From: Pseudomonadota bacterium
GTDB lineage: Bacteria; Myxococcota; Bradymonadia; UBA4248
DNA: 15,606 nucleotides
NCBI GenBank assembly: GCA_017629415.1
Contig: JAGBXG010000445.1
Location: forward strand, 1 to 15,606
Direction: 5' to 3'
The position numbers and the translations under genes were made by a program. Below, piece by piece: positions 1 through 7,259 of this stretch. The notes under the pieces were generated by a model that saw only the letters and a program-made list of their open reading frames with translations, was not told the DNA's origin and searched no databases. Each line of letters starts with the position of its first letter. The stretch's first letter is position 1.

Positions 1-12
1 AAAAACAGCGCG

Positions 13-40
13 GCGTCTGGAGGCCAAAGGCCGACATAGT
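13..40 (+). repeat. Dispersed bulged-hairpin repeat, degenerate copy
   Basis: This copy has the same layout as the one at 56-83: a GCGTCTG left arm, GA, a GGCC-AAA-GGCC hairpin, GA, and a CATAGT right arm. The flanks GCGCGG (10-15 side) and CCGCGC (right side) can pair outside it. The outer arms carry substitutions that weaken the TATG/CATA pairing, so it looks like a decayed member. A run of five A's opens the window just to its left. Confidence 0.6.
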
Positions 41-55
41 CCGCGCGCGCGCCGG

Positions 56-83
56 GCGTATGGAGGCCGAAGGCCGACATAGC
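56..83 (+). repeat. Dispersed bulged-hairpin repeat, intact copy
   Basis: The structure is GC-g-TATG, GA, GGCC, loop GAA, GGCC, GA, CATA-GC. The outer arms pair with one bulged G, two facing GA dinucleotides could form tandem G-A pairs, and the inner stem is closed by a three-base loop. Outside it, CGGGC and GCCTG extend the stem with one G-T wobble. The element lies upstream of metH, with no transposase nearby. Matching hairpins occur at 7633, 7726 and 15477. Confidence 0.7.
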
Positions 84-180
84 CTGTGCTATACAATATG
101 TGCTACTCTAGGTAGACTATCGTTTCTGCGGTTCGATATGCCGCTTTTGTTCGTTTTTTTAGGTGATTTATTTTTAGGAC

Positions 181-3100
181 ATGACAGATATGCACAAACT
201 TCTCATTCTTGACGGCGGCATGGGCACGATGATTCAGCGTTACGGCTTGACTGAAGCGGATTATCGCGGGACGCAGTTTGCGGCGCATGCGCACGCGCTC
301 AAAGGCAATAACGATGTGCTGCCGATGACGCGGCCCGATGTGATTGGGGCGATTCATAGCGAGTATCTGCGCGCTGGTGCGGATATGATTGAGACATGCA
401 CGTTTAATGCGAATGCGGTGTCGCAGGCGGAGTATGGGCTATCTGAGCATGTGAGAGCGATGAATTTGGCGGCTGCGCGCGTGGCCAGGCAGGCGGCTGA
501 CGAAGTTGAAGCCGAGACGGGGCGGCGTTGTCTGGTGGCCGGGTCGGTCGGTCCGACGAGCGTCAGTCTTTCGATGGCGGCGGATGTCGATAATCCTGCG
601 AAAAGACCGTTCGATTTTGATACGCTTGCGGCTGCTTATGAAGAACAGATGGATGCGCTGATGGAAGGCGGCGTGGATCGCATTTTGATCGAGACGTGTT
701 TTGATACGCTGAATGCGAAAGCCGCTTGTTATGCGTTCCGGCGCGTGTGCGAACGGAGGCAGTGCAGCTTGCCGCTGATGATTTCGGCATCTTTGGCCGA
801 TAAAGCCGGTCGTTTGTTGAGCGGTCAGACTTTGGAAGCGTTTATCCATACGATGGTGCCGTTTAAACCTGCCAGTATCGGCTTAAATTGCGGTTTTGGC
901 GTGCAGGATATGATGGGGTTTTTGCCGACGTTGGTTGCTCATGTGCCGGCTGATATTGCCATCAGCTGTTATCCGAATGCCGGTTTACCGGATGCGGATG
1001 GCGGCTATCATGACGATGCGCGTCAAACGGCTCAATGGCTTGCCGATGCTGCACAGAAAGGCTGGATCGATATTGCCGGCGGCTGCTGTGGTACAACGCC
1101 GCAACATATTGCGGCCATTGCTGAGGCTTTTGGGCAGATTTCTTGTCGTGAAATGCGAAAACCGACGTTTGATCACGAAAAATGCGCCGTTTTTACCGGT
1201 TTGGAGGCTTTTGCAACCGGCGGCGAACGCATGATGATTGCCGAACGCGCCAATGTTGCGGGATCGCGCAAATTCCGACGCATGATCGAAGAAAAAACAT
1301 GGGATGAAGCCCTGAATATTGCGCGTCAGCAGATGAAAAATCAAAATGCACATTTGATCGATGTCTGTATGGATGCGCCCATGCTGGATGCTCAGGCTGC
1401 CATGGTTGAATTTTTGCGCAGAATGGCTGCTGAAGCTGATATTTCACGATATCCCGTGTGCATCGATAGCAGCGATTTTGAGGTTGTTCGCGCCGGATTG
1501 CGCCAATGTCAGGGTCGCTGCCTTGTCAATTCGATCAGCCTCAAAGAAGGTGAAGAGGCATTTTTGAAAAAGGCCAAAGAAATTAGGGATTTGGGTGCTG
1601 CCGTTGTCGTTATGGCTTTCGATGAACAAGGTCAGGCCGCCGATACCGAACGCCGTGTGCAGATTCTGTCTCGTGCCATCGATTTGCTCCTGAAAAAAGC
1701 CAACTATCGAACGACTGATATCGTCATTGATCCCAATATTTTGGCGATTGGCACGGGTATGGCCGAACATGCCGGACAAGCTATCAGCTTTGTTGAATGT
1801 TGTCGGCAAATGCTTGCCCAATATCCCGGCATCCAAACTGTGGGTGGCTTGAGCAATTTGTCCTTCTCGTTCCGGGGACGCGATGATGTGCGCCAGACGA
1901 TTCATGCCGAATTTTTAGAATATGCCGGCCATGATTTGACGATGGTGATTGCCAATCCCGGCGATCCTGCGGCTTCACAGCTGCCTGAATCAAGCCCGGT
2001 TGAACTGGCACGCGATCTCGTGCTGTGCCGCAATGATAATGCCACTGACAATATGTTGGCTTGGATGGCTCAAAATGCCCCTCAAAAACATCAAACGATA
2101 TCTGCGAAACGCGATGATTTGGGCGAAATCACCGATCCTGCCTTGCGTCTTTGTGTTGCCTTTTCGCGAGGGGAAACCGCATATCTTGCCGACGATATTG
2201 CCGCACTTGCCCAAAAAATGACCTCCCTCCAGGTCATTGAAGGCCCGTTGATGACTGCAATGAACGAAGTCGGCCGTCTTTTTGGCGAAGGTAAAATGTT
2301 TTTGCCGCAAATCGTTAAAGCTGCGCGCATGATGAAACAAGCTATTGCCTGTTTGGAAATGCCCGAGGCTACTGCAGATGCCCCAAGATTGCGCAAACGT
2401 GTGCTGATTGCCACGGTTTTTGGCGATGTTCATGATATTGGGAAAAATATCGTCAATGTGGTGCTGGCATGTAATGGTTATGAAGTCATCGATCTCGGGG
2501 TCATGGTTGAAACCGCCAAAATCGTGGAAGAAGCCCAAAAACATCAGGTGGATGCCATTGGTTTGAGCGGTTTGATTTCGCCGTCACTTAATGTCATGGT
2601 CGAAGTGGCTCAAGCATTGAAAGAAGCCGGCATTTGCGTGCCCTTGTTTGTGGGTGGGGCAGCCACCAATGATGCCTTTGCTGCCATTAAGCTTGCTCCG
2701 GCTTATGCGCCCGGCATCGCCTGTCATATTGCCGATGCCTCGCGAGTGCCCGGTGTCATTGGTCCGTGGCTGGCCGAAGAAACTCGCGGGGAGACTGAAA
2801 ACCAAATTTTGGCAAAACATGAGCAAATTCGTGCCGCTTGGCAACGCAAAACCGAGAACCTTTCCTTGCGTTCCCTGGCTCAAAGCCGTGCCGAAGCCCC
2901 CGCACGCCAGTTTGCGCCGGCACTCGTGCAAGCTTTGAATCATGTGGCAGCTTTGGGATGTCAAAAACTCGAGTGGACACCCTCGGAATTGCTGCCCCAC
3001 ATTCAATGGCATCGATTGGTCAAAGTTGCAACCGGCGGTCGTTGCCATTGCGCCGATGGCTTGTGTGAACGGGAACAACAGTTGATCGAAACGGCCAAAC

Positions 3101-3735
3101 GTATTGCCGCCGCTGCAGAACAAACGCCGGGATGCCTCGTCACGCAAGCCCGGCTCCAATTCGTCAAAGCTAAACCCCAGGATGAAGACATTCTTTTGCT
3201 CGATGATAACGGGAAAACGACAGCCACACTCTTTGGGTTCAGAGCTCAAGAAACTAAACTTGCAGCTCATGCACTGGCGGATTTTGTCGCGCCGCAAGAT
3301 GGTGTTGTTGGGCTCTTTGCCCTAACTTGTCACATCGGTTCCCCCAAAATGCATCTCGACAATGTCGAAGATGAACTCATTGAGATGGTATTGTCGACTT
3401 TGGCTACCGCTTTTGTCGATATTGCTAACGATGTTTTGCACGAAATTACCGTTGCCCCCCTTGGCAACTATATTTGTCCGGCTTCCGGTTACCCCATCAG
3501 CCCCGATCATACCCTTAAAACAGATATCTTGCGTCTGCTTAAAGCTGATGAAATAGGCATTCAGCTGACCGAAAGCGGCATGATGAACCCCCTGGCATCC
3601 ATCTGTGGATTTACCCTCGTACATCCCGATGCCGCTTACTTTTCATTAGGTACCATCGGCGATGATCAATGGAGCGATTATGCCCGACGCCGCCACCTGG
3701 ACGTCGCCGCAATCAAACAATACTGCGGGAAATAG
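181..3735 (+). CDS. metH: Cobalamin-dependent methionine synthase (MetH)
   Basis: The 1184-residue protein transfers a methyl group from methyltetrahydrofolate to homocysteine through B12, making methionine in the cytosol. All modules are visible. The homocysteine domain (about 1-320) has zinc ligands Cys237 (GLNCG) and Cys302/Cys303 (GGCCGTTP). The pterin domain (about 340-605) contains AERANVAGS and AFDEQGQA. The cap (about 645-730) precedes the B12 domain (about 738-870), which has DVHDIG with lower-axial His751, SGLIS and VGGAATN. The C-terminal reactivation domain (about 925-1184) contains SGYPISPDHT and SLGTIGDDQWSDYARRR. Length is close to the usual 1200-1230. Two features are odd. The AdoMet-binding RxxxGY motif reads CPASGY, with Cys1099 in place of Arg, and a cysteine cluster lies at 955/957/962. 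A start at 190 is possible; both starts have weak ribosome sites (AGGAC at 176-180). The gene appears monocistronic, and no B12 or SAM riboswitch was recognised upstream. Confidence 0.97.
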   Translation: MTDMHKLLILDGGMGTMIQRYGLTEADYRGTQFAAHAHALKGNNDVLPMTRPDVIGAIHSEYLRAGADMIETCTFNANAVSQAEYGLSEHVRAMNLAAARVARQAADEVEAETGRRCLVAGSVGPTSVSLSMAADVDNPAKRPFDFDTLAAAYEEQMDALMEGGVDRILIETCFDTLNAKAACYAFRRVCERRQCSLPLMISASLADKAGRLLSGQTLEAFIHTMVPFKPASIGLNCGFGVQDMMGFLPTLVAHVPADIAISCYPNAGLPDADGGYHDDARQTAQWLADAAQKGWIDIAGGCCGTTPQHIAAIAEAFGQISCREMRKPTFDHEKCAVFTGLEAFATGGERMMIAERANVAGSRKFRRMIEEKTWDEALNIARQQMKNQNAHLIDVCMDAPMLDAQAAMVEFLRRMAAEADISRYPVCIDSSDFEVVRAGLRQCQGRCLVNSISLKEGEEAFLKKAKEIRDLGAAVVVMAFDEQGQAADTERRVQILSRAIDLLLKKANYRTTDIVIDPNILAIGTGMAEHAGQAISFVECCRQMLAQYPGIQTVGGLSNLSFSFRGRDDVRQTIHAEFLEYAGHDLTMVIANPGDPAASQLPESSPVELARDLVLCRNDNATDNMLAWMAQNAPQKHQTISAKRDDLGEITDPALRLCVAFSRGETAYLADDIAALAQKMTSLQVIEGPLMTAMNEVGRLFGEGKMFLPQIVKAARMMKQAIACLEMPEATADAPRLRKRVLIATVFGDVHDIGKNIVNVVLACNGYEVIDLGVMVETAKIVEEAQKHQVDAIGLSGLISPSLNVMVEVAQALKEAGICVPLFVGGAATNDAFAAIKLAPAYAPGIACHIADASRVPGVIGPWLAEETRGETENQILAKHEQIRAAWQRKTENLSLRSLAQSRAEAPARQFAPALVQALNHVAALGCQKLEWTPSELLPHIQWHRLVKVATGGRCHCADGLCEREQQLIETAKRIAAAAEQTPGCLVTQARLQFVKAKPQDEDILLLDDNGKTTATLFGFRAQETKLAAHALADFVAPQDGVVGLFALTCHIGSPKMHLDNVEDELIEMVLSTLATAFVDIANDVLHEITVAPLGNYICPASGYPISPDHTLKTDILRLLKADEIGIQLTESGMMNPLASICGFTLVHPDAAYFSLGTIGDDQWSDYARRRHLDVAAIKQYCGK

Positions 3736-3743
3736 GGGCTTTT

Positions 3744-3819
3744 GGGTGGGGCTTTGCCCCGGACCCCACCAAAGGGCGCTGCCCTTTGGAATCCTGCCAA
3801 AGGGGCTGAGCCCCTTTGG
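3744..3819. repeat. GC-rich hairpin array after metH
   Basis: Three hairpins follow the metH stop. GGGGC-ttt-GCCCC (3748-3760) lies inside a larger GGTGGGG/CCCCACC pairing. AAAGGGC-gct-GCCCTTT spans 3771-3787. CCAAAGGGGC-tga-GCCCCTTTGG (3797-3819) is a perfect 10-bp stem. GGAATCC follows the second and third hairpins as a direct repeat. No T-run follows, so this is not a classical terminator, although the stems could slow polymerase or protect the metH mRNA 3' end. Short open frames here only translate the repeat. Confidence 0.75.
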
Positions 3820-3943
3820 AATCCCGCAATATGGGGCGGTTTTCGGGAGTTAGCCGGATACTGGTTGCTGAACTTTTTGGGGCGAAATGGGAACCCTGTA
3901 TCCCATTCCGCTTGGGTAAGTTTTAACACTTCGTGAATGCTGA

Positions 3944-3994
3944 CGTTTTTTGCCGCCAGTTGGATGTGATTTCGAGAAAACAAGGCAAAAAACG
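3944..3994. repeat. Large inverted repeat carrying a dispersed 37-nt repeat
   Basis: CGTTTTTTGCC (3944-3954) and GGCAAAAAACG (3984-3994) are perfect 11-bp inverted arms around a 29-nt loop. Positions 3948-3984 of this element recur at 15570-15606. The shared parts are TTTTGCCG, TTGGATG, ATTTCGAG and CAAG, at identical spacing. The element lies between the convergent ends of metH and the histidine kinase gene. Its function is unknown: it may be a miniature mobile element or a structured RNA. The right end at 15606 is cut by the window, so whether that copy has the same arms cannot be seen. Confidence 0.65.
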
Positions 3995-4025
3995 AGTTTG
4001 CTTTGATGAGCACAGCGAATCAGGT

Positions 4026-4060
4026 TTCTCTCCATGGATGGAGAGAACGCCCGAAGGGCG
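4026..4060. repeat. Two adjacent inverted repeats
   Basis: TTCTCTCCAT (4026-4035) and ATGGAGAGAA (4038-4047) form a near-continuous palindrome. CGCCC-gaa-GGGCG (4048-4060) follows directly. They lie downstream of the histidine kinase gene, beyond its probable terminator. They appear to belong to the same intergenic repeat tract as 3744-3994. No coding potential was found. Confidence 0.6.
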
Positions 4061-4071
4061 ATAGTGAGGTC

Positions 4072-4109
4072 AAAAAAGTCCCCCTCTCTGCCGGAGATGG
4101 GCTTTGGGG
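4072..4109 (-). terminator. Probable intrinsic terminator of the histidine kinase gene
   Basis: Read on the minus strand, CCCC pairs with GGGG (4106-4109 with 4081-4084) around an inner TCTC-CGGCA-GAGA hairpin. After a GAC spacer comes a run of six T's (complement of 4072-4077). It starts about 28 bases after the kinase stop. The stem has an eight-base asymmetric bulge, so strength is uncertain. Confidence 0.45.
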
Positions 4110-4136
4110 TGAGGCCAGATGAGCGCAGCAAAAGAG

Positions 4137-6017
4137 TTACATCAGTTTAAAAGCCATAATAAATTGAGTGCCATGCGGTTCAATGGGATGAACGGTAATG
4201 GTGGCTTTGTGTTCGTCGATAATTTTTTTGACAATTGAGAGTCCCAAGCCTGTGCCACCTTTTTTTCCGCTTGTGACAAAGGCATCAAATACGGAATTTG
4301 CGATTTGTGCTGGGATACCGGGGCCATTATCTGCAATAGAAAGATAGGCGTATTGGTTATCGGTGTATGTCGATATTGTGATTTGTCCATGATGATCAAT
4401 GGCTTCCATGGCGTTTTTGACGAGATTGACGATGACGCGCTGAAGTTTGTCATCATCACATGATATTTTGCCTTGGAATTTTTCATTGCGTTTGATTTCG
4501 ATATGTCGATTTTCGGCTTCGGTGCGCAAAAGATCGATGGCTTGATTGAGCATGGTATGGAGATCGTTGGGTCGAAGTATGATGGCTGATTCCCCGCGAG
4601 CAAATTGCAGAATTTCAGCACTCATGTTGGTTAATGTACGAATCTGACGTTCGACCACTTTGGCGTATTGAGTGCGGCGTTCCGGATTGTTTTCATCGGT
4701 CATAATATCGACATAGCCGGAAATATTGGCCAGTGGTGTTTTCATGTCATGAAGCAGCGATGACATCATTTGACCGATGGTGAAAAGGCGTTGTTTCTTT
4801 TCAGCCTCAACGCGATCCATTTGTGTGCTGACGGCTGGGGCAATATGTGCGGCAAAAAGTGCTGCTAATTTGGCATCTGACGATTGAAAATACCCTGGTA
4901 CAGGATTTTGAGTGCCCAAAATCAAGGCACCAATCGGATTGTCTTCAGCCAACAGAGGGGCCAAAAGAACGGAATTTAAAGCATATCCTAGAATATGTTC
5001 GGTTTGTTCGGGCAAACTTTCGGTTTCGCGAATGCAAAAACGCGTGCATTCCCCTTGATGAATGGCATTTTTCAAAAAACATGGGCATTTTTCGGGTTGG
5101 TCTTGGCGGTAAACGATATCATTTTCTGATGATTGAGCAGCAAAAAGTCGATTTTGTTCGCCATGAAAGACAAAGATGGCGGCAAATTCAACGCGAAAAG
5201 CCTGCATACATTTGGCGAGCATGCGTTCGAACAGGGATTTTAAGTTGGGGGCAACGGCAGCTTCACATTCGAGCTCATAGAGCATATCGAGTTCGTCATT
5301 TTTTTGTTTCAGTCGTTCGTGGGCCTCAAGGAGTTCTTCATTTTTTTCTTGGAGGTGTCGATGTGCTTCTAGGAGTTCTGCATTTTTATTGGCCAAAGAG
5401 GTATAAAACTGATGCTGAGTCAGGCTTACCCCAATCTGTGCGCATATCGATGTCATCATATCCTCGTCGTTTTGTGAAAAATAGTCGCCGTTGATCTTAT
5501 TGATGACTTGGACCACGCCCAGCAGATCGCGTTGAATGTTCATAATGGGCGCGGTCAGGCACGAGCGCGTCACAAAACCAGTCTTTCGATCGTTGGTCGG
5601 ATCAAAAAGTGAACATTGATAGACATCACGAATATTGAGCATCTCGCGTTGTTTGGCAACGGTTCCGGCAATGCCCTGACCAAAGGGGATTTCAAGGACA
5701 CCCGTGCCTTCTGCGATAAACGATTTCAGATAAGGTTTATCCTGGTGATGTTCGACGAGATATATCGTCGTACGTTCGGCGCGCATCAGCTGAGTCGTAT
5801 TGTCGCAAATACTCTTAAGAATGGTCTCAATCCCGACATCTGAACCGACAATGGAGGCAATGTTTAAAAATGCCGCCAACTGTTCTACTGTACGCAGATG
5901 CTTTTCGTGTGCATCTTTAAGCATATACCAGTCATCATTCTCATGAAGATGAATGGATCCCGATAAATCTTCGGAGGACTTCGCGAGCAAGTTTCGTTTC
6001 AGGCTGTCTGTAGTCAT
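4137..6017 (-). CDS. Soluble two-GAF sensor histidine kinase
   Basis: The 626-residue protein has no visible membrane segment, so it is probably a cytosolic sensor. GAF1 spans about 55-205. A heptad-like linker (about 207-247) repeats LLEAH and EKN/QKN. GAF2 spans about 255-400. The HisKA helix has SLLHDMKTPLANISGY with phospho-acceptor His423. The ATPase domain shows an N-box (NLVKNAMEAI, 531-540), DNGPGIP (563-569) and GGTGLGLSIVKKI (587-599). GAF2 contains Cys311, Cys313, Cys324 and Cys328 (CPC, then GECTRFC), an arrangement that could bind a metal or Fe-S cluster. No response regulator gene is adjacent, so the partner must be elsewhere. The start at 6017 has only a weak upstream GAGTGA. 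The gene is divergent from the RRM gene, with about 270 bp between them. Kinase assignment is firm; the signal is unknown. Confidence 0.93.
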   Translation of the reverse strand: MTTDSLKRNLLAKSSEDLSGSIHLHENDDWYMLKDAHEKHLRTVEQLAAFLNIASIVGSDVGIETILKSICDNTTQLMRAERTTIYLVEHHQDKPYLKSFIAEGTGVLEIPFGQGIAGTVAKQREMLNIRDVYQCSLFDPTNDRKTGFVTRSCLTAPIMNIQRDLLGVVQVINKINGDYFSQNDEDMMTSICAQIGVSLTQHQFYTSLANKNAELLEAHRHLQEKNEELLEAHERLKQKNDELDMLYELECEAAVAPNLKSLFERMLAKCMQAFRVEFAAIFVFHGEQNRLFAAQSSENDIVYRQDQPEKCPCFLKNAIHQGECTRFCIRETESLPEQTEHILGYALNSVLLAPLLAEDNPIGALILGTQNPVPGYFQSSDAKLAALFAAHIAPAVSTQMDRVEAEKKQRLFTIGQMMSSLLHDMKTPLANISGYVDIMTDENNPERRTQYAKVVERQIRTLTNMSAEILQFARGESAIILRPNDLHTMLNQAIDLLRTEAENRHIEIKRNEKFQGKISCDDDKLQRVIVNLVKNAMEAIDHHGQITISTYTDNQYAYLSIADNGPGIPAQIANSVFDAFVTSGKKGGTGLGLSIVKKIIDEHKATITVHPIEPHGTQFIMAFKLM

Positions 6018-6117
6018 GATATCACTCTGATTGTGACGCGTTGTAACATCTGTTACGTGAATGCTTATTCCCTTGAATTATCTGAAAAAATTACAAATGA
6101 AACAAGAACGATATTTT

Positions 6118-6146
6118 TTGAAAATATTTTTTTATTCGTTTTAAAT
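6118..6146 (+). promoter_or_regulatory. Candidate sigma70-type promoter for the RRM gene
   Basis: TTGAAA (6118-6123) and TTAAAT (6141-6146) are separated by 17 bases in the most AT-rich part of the divergent intergenic region. It would give an RRM mRNA leader of roughly 140 bases. The assignment rests on sequence pattern alone. Confidence 0.4.
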
Positions 6147-6186
6147 CGACACCATGATGCCTTGCGCGTATATGTAAAACGTGTGT

Positions 6187-6229
6187 GCAGTATCGAGATG
6201 ATACCTGCAGAAGCATCTTTTCAGGATGC
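6187..6229 (+). promoter_or_regulatory. Two hairpins in the RRM gene leader
   Basis: GCAG-TATC, loop GAGAT, GATA-c-CTGC (6187-6208) forms an 8-bp stem with one bulged C. GCATC ... GATGC (6213-6217 with 6225-6229) follows. Both lie 60-105 bases ahead of the RRM start codon, within the predicted long leader. Long structured leaders are known for cold-induced RNA-binding protein genes, so temperature or autoregulatory control is possible but not shown. Confidence 0.35.
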
Positions 6230-6291
6230 ATGCTCGCGGATGGCGTTCATTCGTATTATTTTGCATCATGGATGCAAAGAGAGAGACGGTT

Positions 6292-6579
6292 ATGTCAAAA
6301 AAGCTTTTTGTCGGTGGTTTGGCTTGGGCTACAACTTCGGAAAGTCTGCGCAAGGCTTTCGAAGTTTACGGGGATGTGGCTGAAGCCAAAGTTATTACAG
6401 ACCGTGAAACCGGTCGTTCACGCGGATTCGGCTTTGTCACCATGACAAATGCAGCGGATGCCGATGCAGCTATTACCGCAATGGATGGCAAAGAGCTTGA
6501 TGGACGTGCTGTTCGCGTCAATGAAGCCAGCCCTTCCAATAAATCCGGCGGCCGTCGTCCTAACAGACGCGATAGCTGA
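6292..6579 (+). CDS. Single-RRM RNA-binding protein
   Basis: The 95-residue protein is essentially one RNA-recognition motif. RNP2 is LFVGGL (5-10), RNP1 is RGFGFVTM (44-51), and the beta4 strand DGRAVRVNEA follows. A short basic Gly/Arg tail (GGRRPNRRDS) ends it, much shorter than the Gly-rich tails of many cyanobacterial or plant homologues. Bacterial proteins of this class bind single-stranded RNA and are often cold-induced; the target here is unknown. The frame is open upstream to 6226, but the RRM fold begins at MSKKLFVG, so the ATG at 6292 is chosen. An AGAGAGA tract lies just upstream as a weak ribosome site. The gene is monocistronic, with its own terminator. Confidence 0.93.
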   Translation: MSKKLFVGGLAWATTSESLRKAFEVYGDVAEAKVITDRETGRSRGFGFVTMTNAADADAAITAMDGKELDGRAVRVNEASPSNKSGGRRPNRRDS

Positions 6580-6590
6580 TAAATCTATCA

Positions 6591-6625
6591 AAGCTCGTCA
6601 TTCCCACATGGCGAGCTTTTTTTTT
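6591..6625 (+). terminator. Intrinsic terminator of the RRM gene
   Basis: AAGCTCG (6591-6597) pairs with CGAGCTT (6612-6618), followed by a run of T's to 6625. It begins 12 bases after the RRM stop codon. Confidence 0.88.
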
Positions 6626-6656
6626 CCATCAATCTTTTTTATCAATATAAAAATGG

Positions 6657-6686
6657 AAAAAAAAAACCGCCGTAAAGCGGTTTTTT
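6657..6686 (-). terminator. Strong intrinsic terminator, usable from both strands
   Basis: AAAAAACCGC (6661-6670), loop CGTAAA, GCGGTTTTTT (6677-6686). On the minus strand it is followed by ten T's (complement of 6657-6666), which ends transcription of the acidic-repeat gene 18 bases after its stop. On the plus strand it gives seven T's and backs up the RRM terminator. Confidence 0.9.
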
Positions 6687-6703
6687 TATATTTCAATGAA
6701 ATC

Positions 6704-7231
6704 CTAGTGTTTGGATTTTTTCTTGGATTTCTTGGGTGCCGGTGCATCTTCAGCAGCCGAAGTGTCTGCAGAGTCATCGCTTGTTTCCACTGTTTCTTCA
6801 GCGGCAGCATCAACGGTTTCTTCGATCGGTGTTTCAACGACGGCATCTTCGACCGGCGTTTCAACGACAGCATCTTCGACCGGTGCATCAACGACAGCAT
6901 CTTCGACCGGTGCATCAACGACGGTTTCTTCGACCGGTGTTTCAACGACGGTTTCTTCGACCGGTGTTTCAACGACGGTTTCTTCGACCGATGCGCAGCA
7001 GGCTTCACAGTCGCTCAGAATCAGGCGTTCAATGGCGGCATGCACGCGAGTGGCGTCTGCAGCATTTGTTTTCAAATAGGCAAGCAGGCATTTGAGCTGG
7101 CAATCGTCGAGACTTTCCAGTTCATCTTTGATGCCAACCGTTCTGCGCCAGTTGTTTAAAACATTGCGAGCCGACTGATAGTCAAAACGCATTTCGAGAT
7201 AGTTCATAATTTGGGTTTTGGATGCGCCCAT
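6704..7231 (-). CDS. Protein with acidic nonapeptide repeats and Lys-rich tail, unknown function
   Basis: The 175-residue protein is not recognised. The N-terminal part (1-80) looks helical (NYLEMRFDYQSARNVLNNWR) and carries Cys44, Cys48 and a C-E-A-C-C cluster (75, 78, 79). From about 81 to 139 a nine-residue unit of the type VEETVVETP repeats, with variants VEDAVVDAP. An acidic Ser/Ala/Asp stretch follows, then a basic tail PKKSKKKSKH. The ribosome site AGGAGG lies 5 bases before the ATG. It follows the small Cys4 gene after 28 bases and a strong terminator follows it, so the two probably form one transcript. The repeat tail is likely an extended, highly charged linker. There is no signal peptide or membrane segment. 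It is a real gene: good ribosome site, terminator, and repeats in whole codons. Confidence 0.75.
   Translation of the reverse strand: MGASKTQIMNYLEMRFDYQSARNVLNNWRRTVGIKDELESLDDCQLKCLLAYLKTNAADATRVHAAIERLILSDCEACCASVEETVVETPVEETVVETPVEETVVDAPVEDAVVDAPVEDAVVETPVEDAVVETPIEETVDAAAEETVETSDDSADTSAAEDAPAPKKSKKKSKH
6822..6990 (-). repeat. 27-bp in-frame tandem repeat
   Basis: The unit beginning TCGACCGG recurs exactly every 27 bases, at 6822, 6849, 6876, 6903, 6930, 6957 and 6984. This gives six full units plus a partial one. Units differ by synonymous changes and by GCATC versus GTTTC (Glu-Asp-Ala versus Glu-Glu-Thr types). The period is nine codons, so copy number can change without breaking the frame. 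Confidence 0.95.
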
Positions 7232-7259
7232 AAAAACCTCCTACAAAGTGTCAAAAAAA

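Noticed and set aside
128..158. GCGG/CCGC stem followed by T-rich sequence ahead of metH, as a terminator or attenuator
   Set aside because: The stem is only four base pairs with a nine-base loop, and the T-run is interrupted, so it is too weak to call.
84..180. Possible B12 or SAM riboswitch ahead of metH
   Set aside because: The leader is short (under 100 bases after the repeats), and no B12-box or SAM-box elements were recognised.
2584..3297. Open frame of 237 codons on the minus strand inside metH
   Set aside because: It lies opposite the B12 and reactivation domains of a well-supported gene and shows no domain or ribosome site.
3678..4131. Several short open frames on both strands after metH
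   Set aside because: They translate GC-rich inverted repeats (for example GAxLWNPAKG-type repeats) and lack ribosome sites.
4847..5494. Open frame of 215 codons on the plus strand inside the histidine kinase gene
   Set aside because: It is antisense to a clear kinase gene with conserved motifs, and its translation has no recognisable domain, so it is a shadow frame.
6822..6990. Possible CRISPR array
   Set aside because: The repeats are contiguous with no spacers and are in frame inside a coding gene.
6711..7095. Plus-strand frames of about 120 codons across the 27-bp repeat
   Set aside because: They are other-frame readings of the acidic-repeat gene. The minus strand has the AGGAGG site and the terminator.
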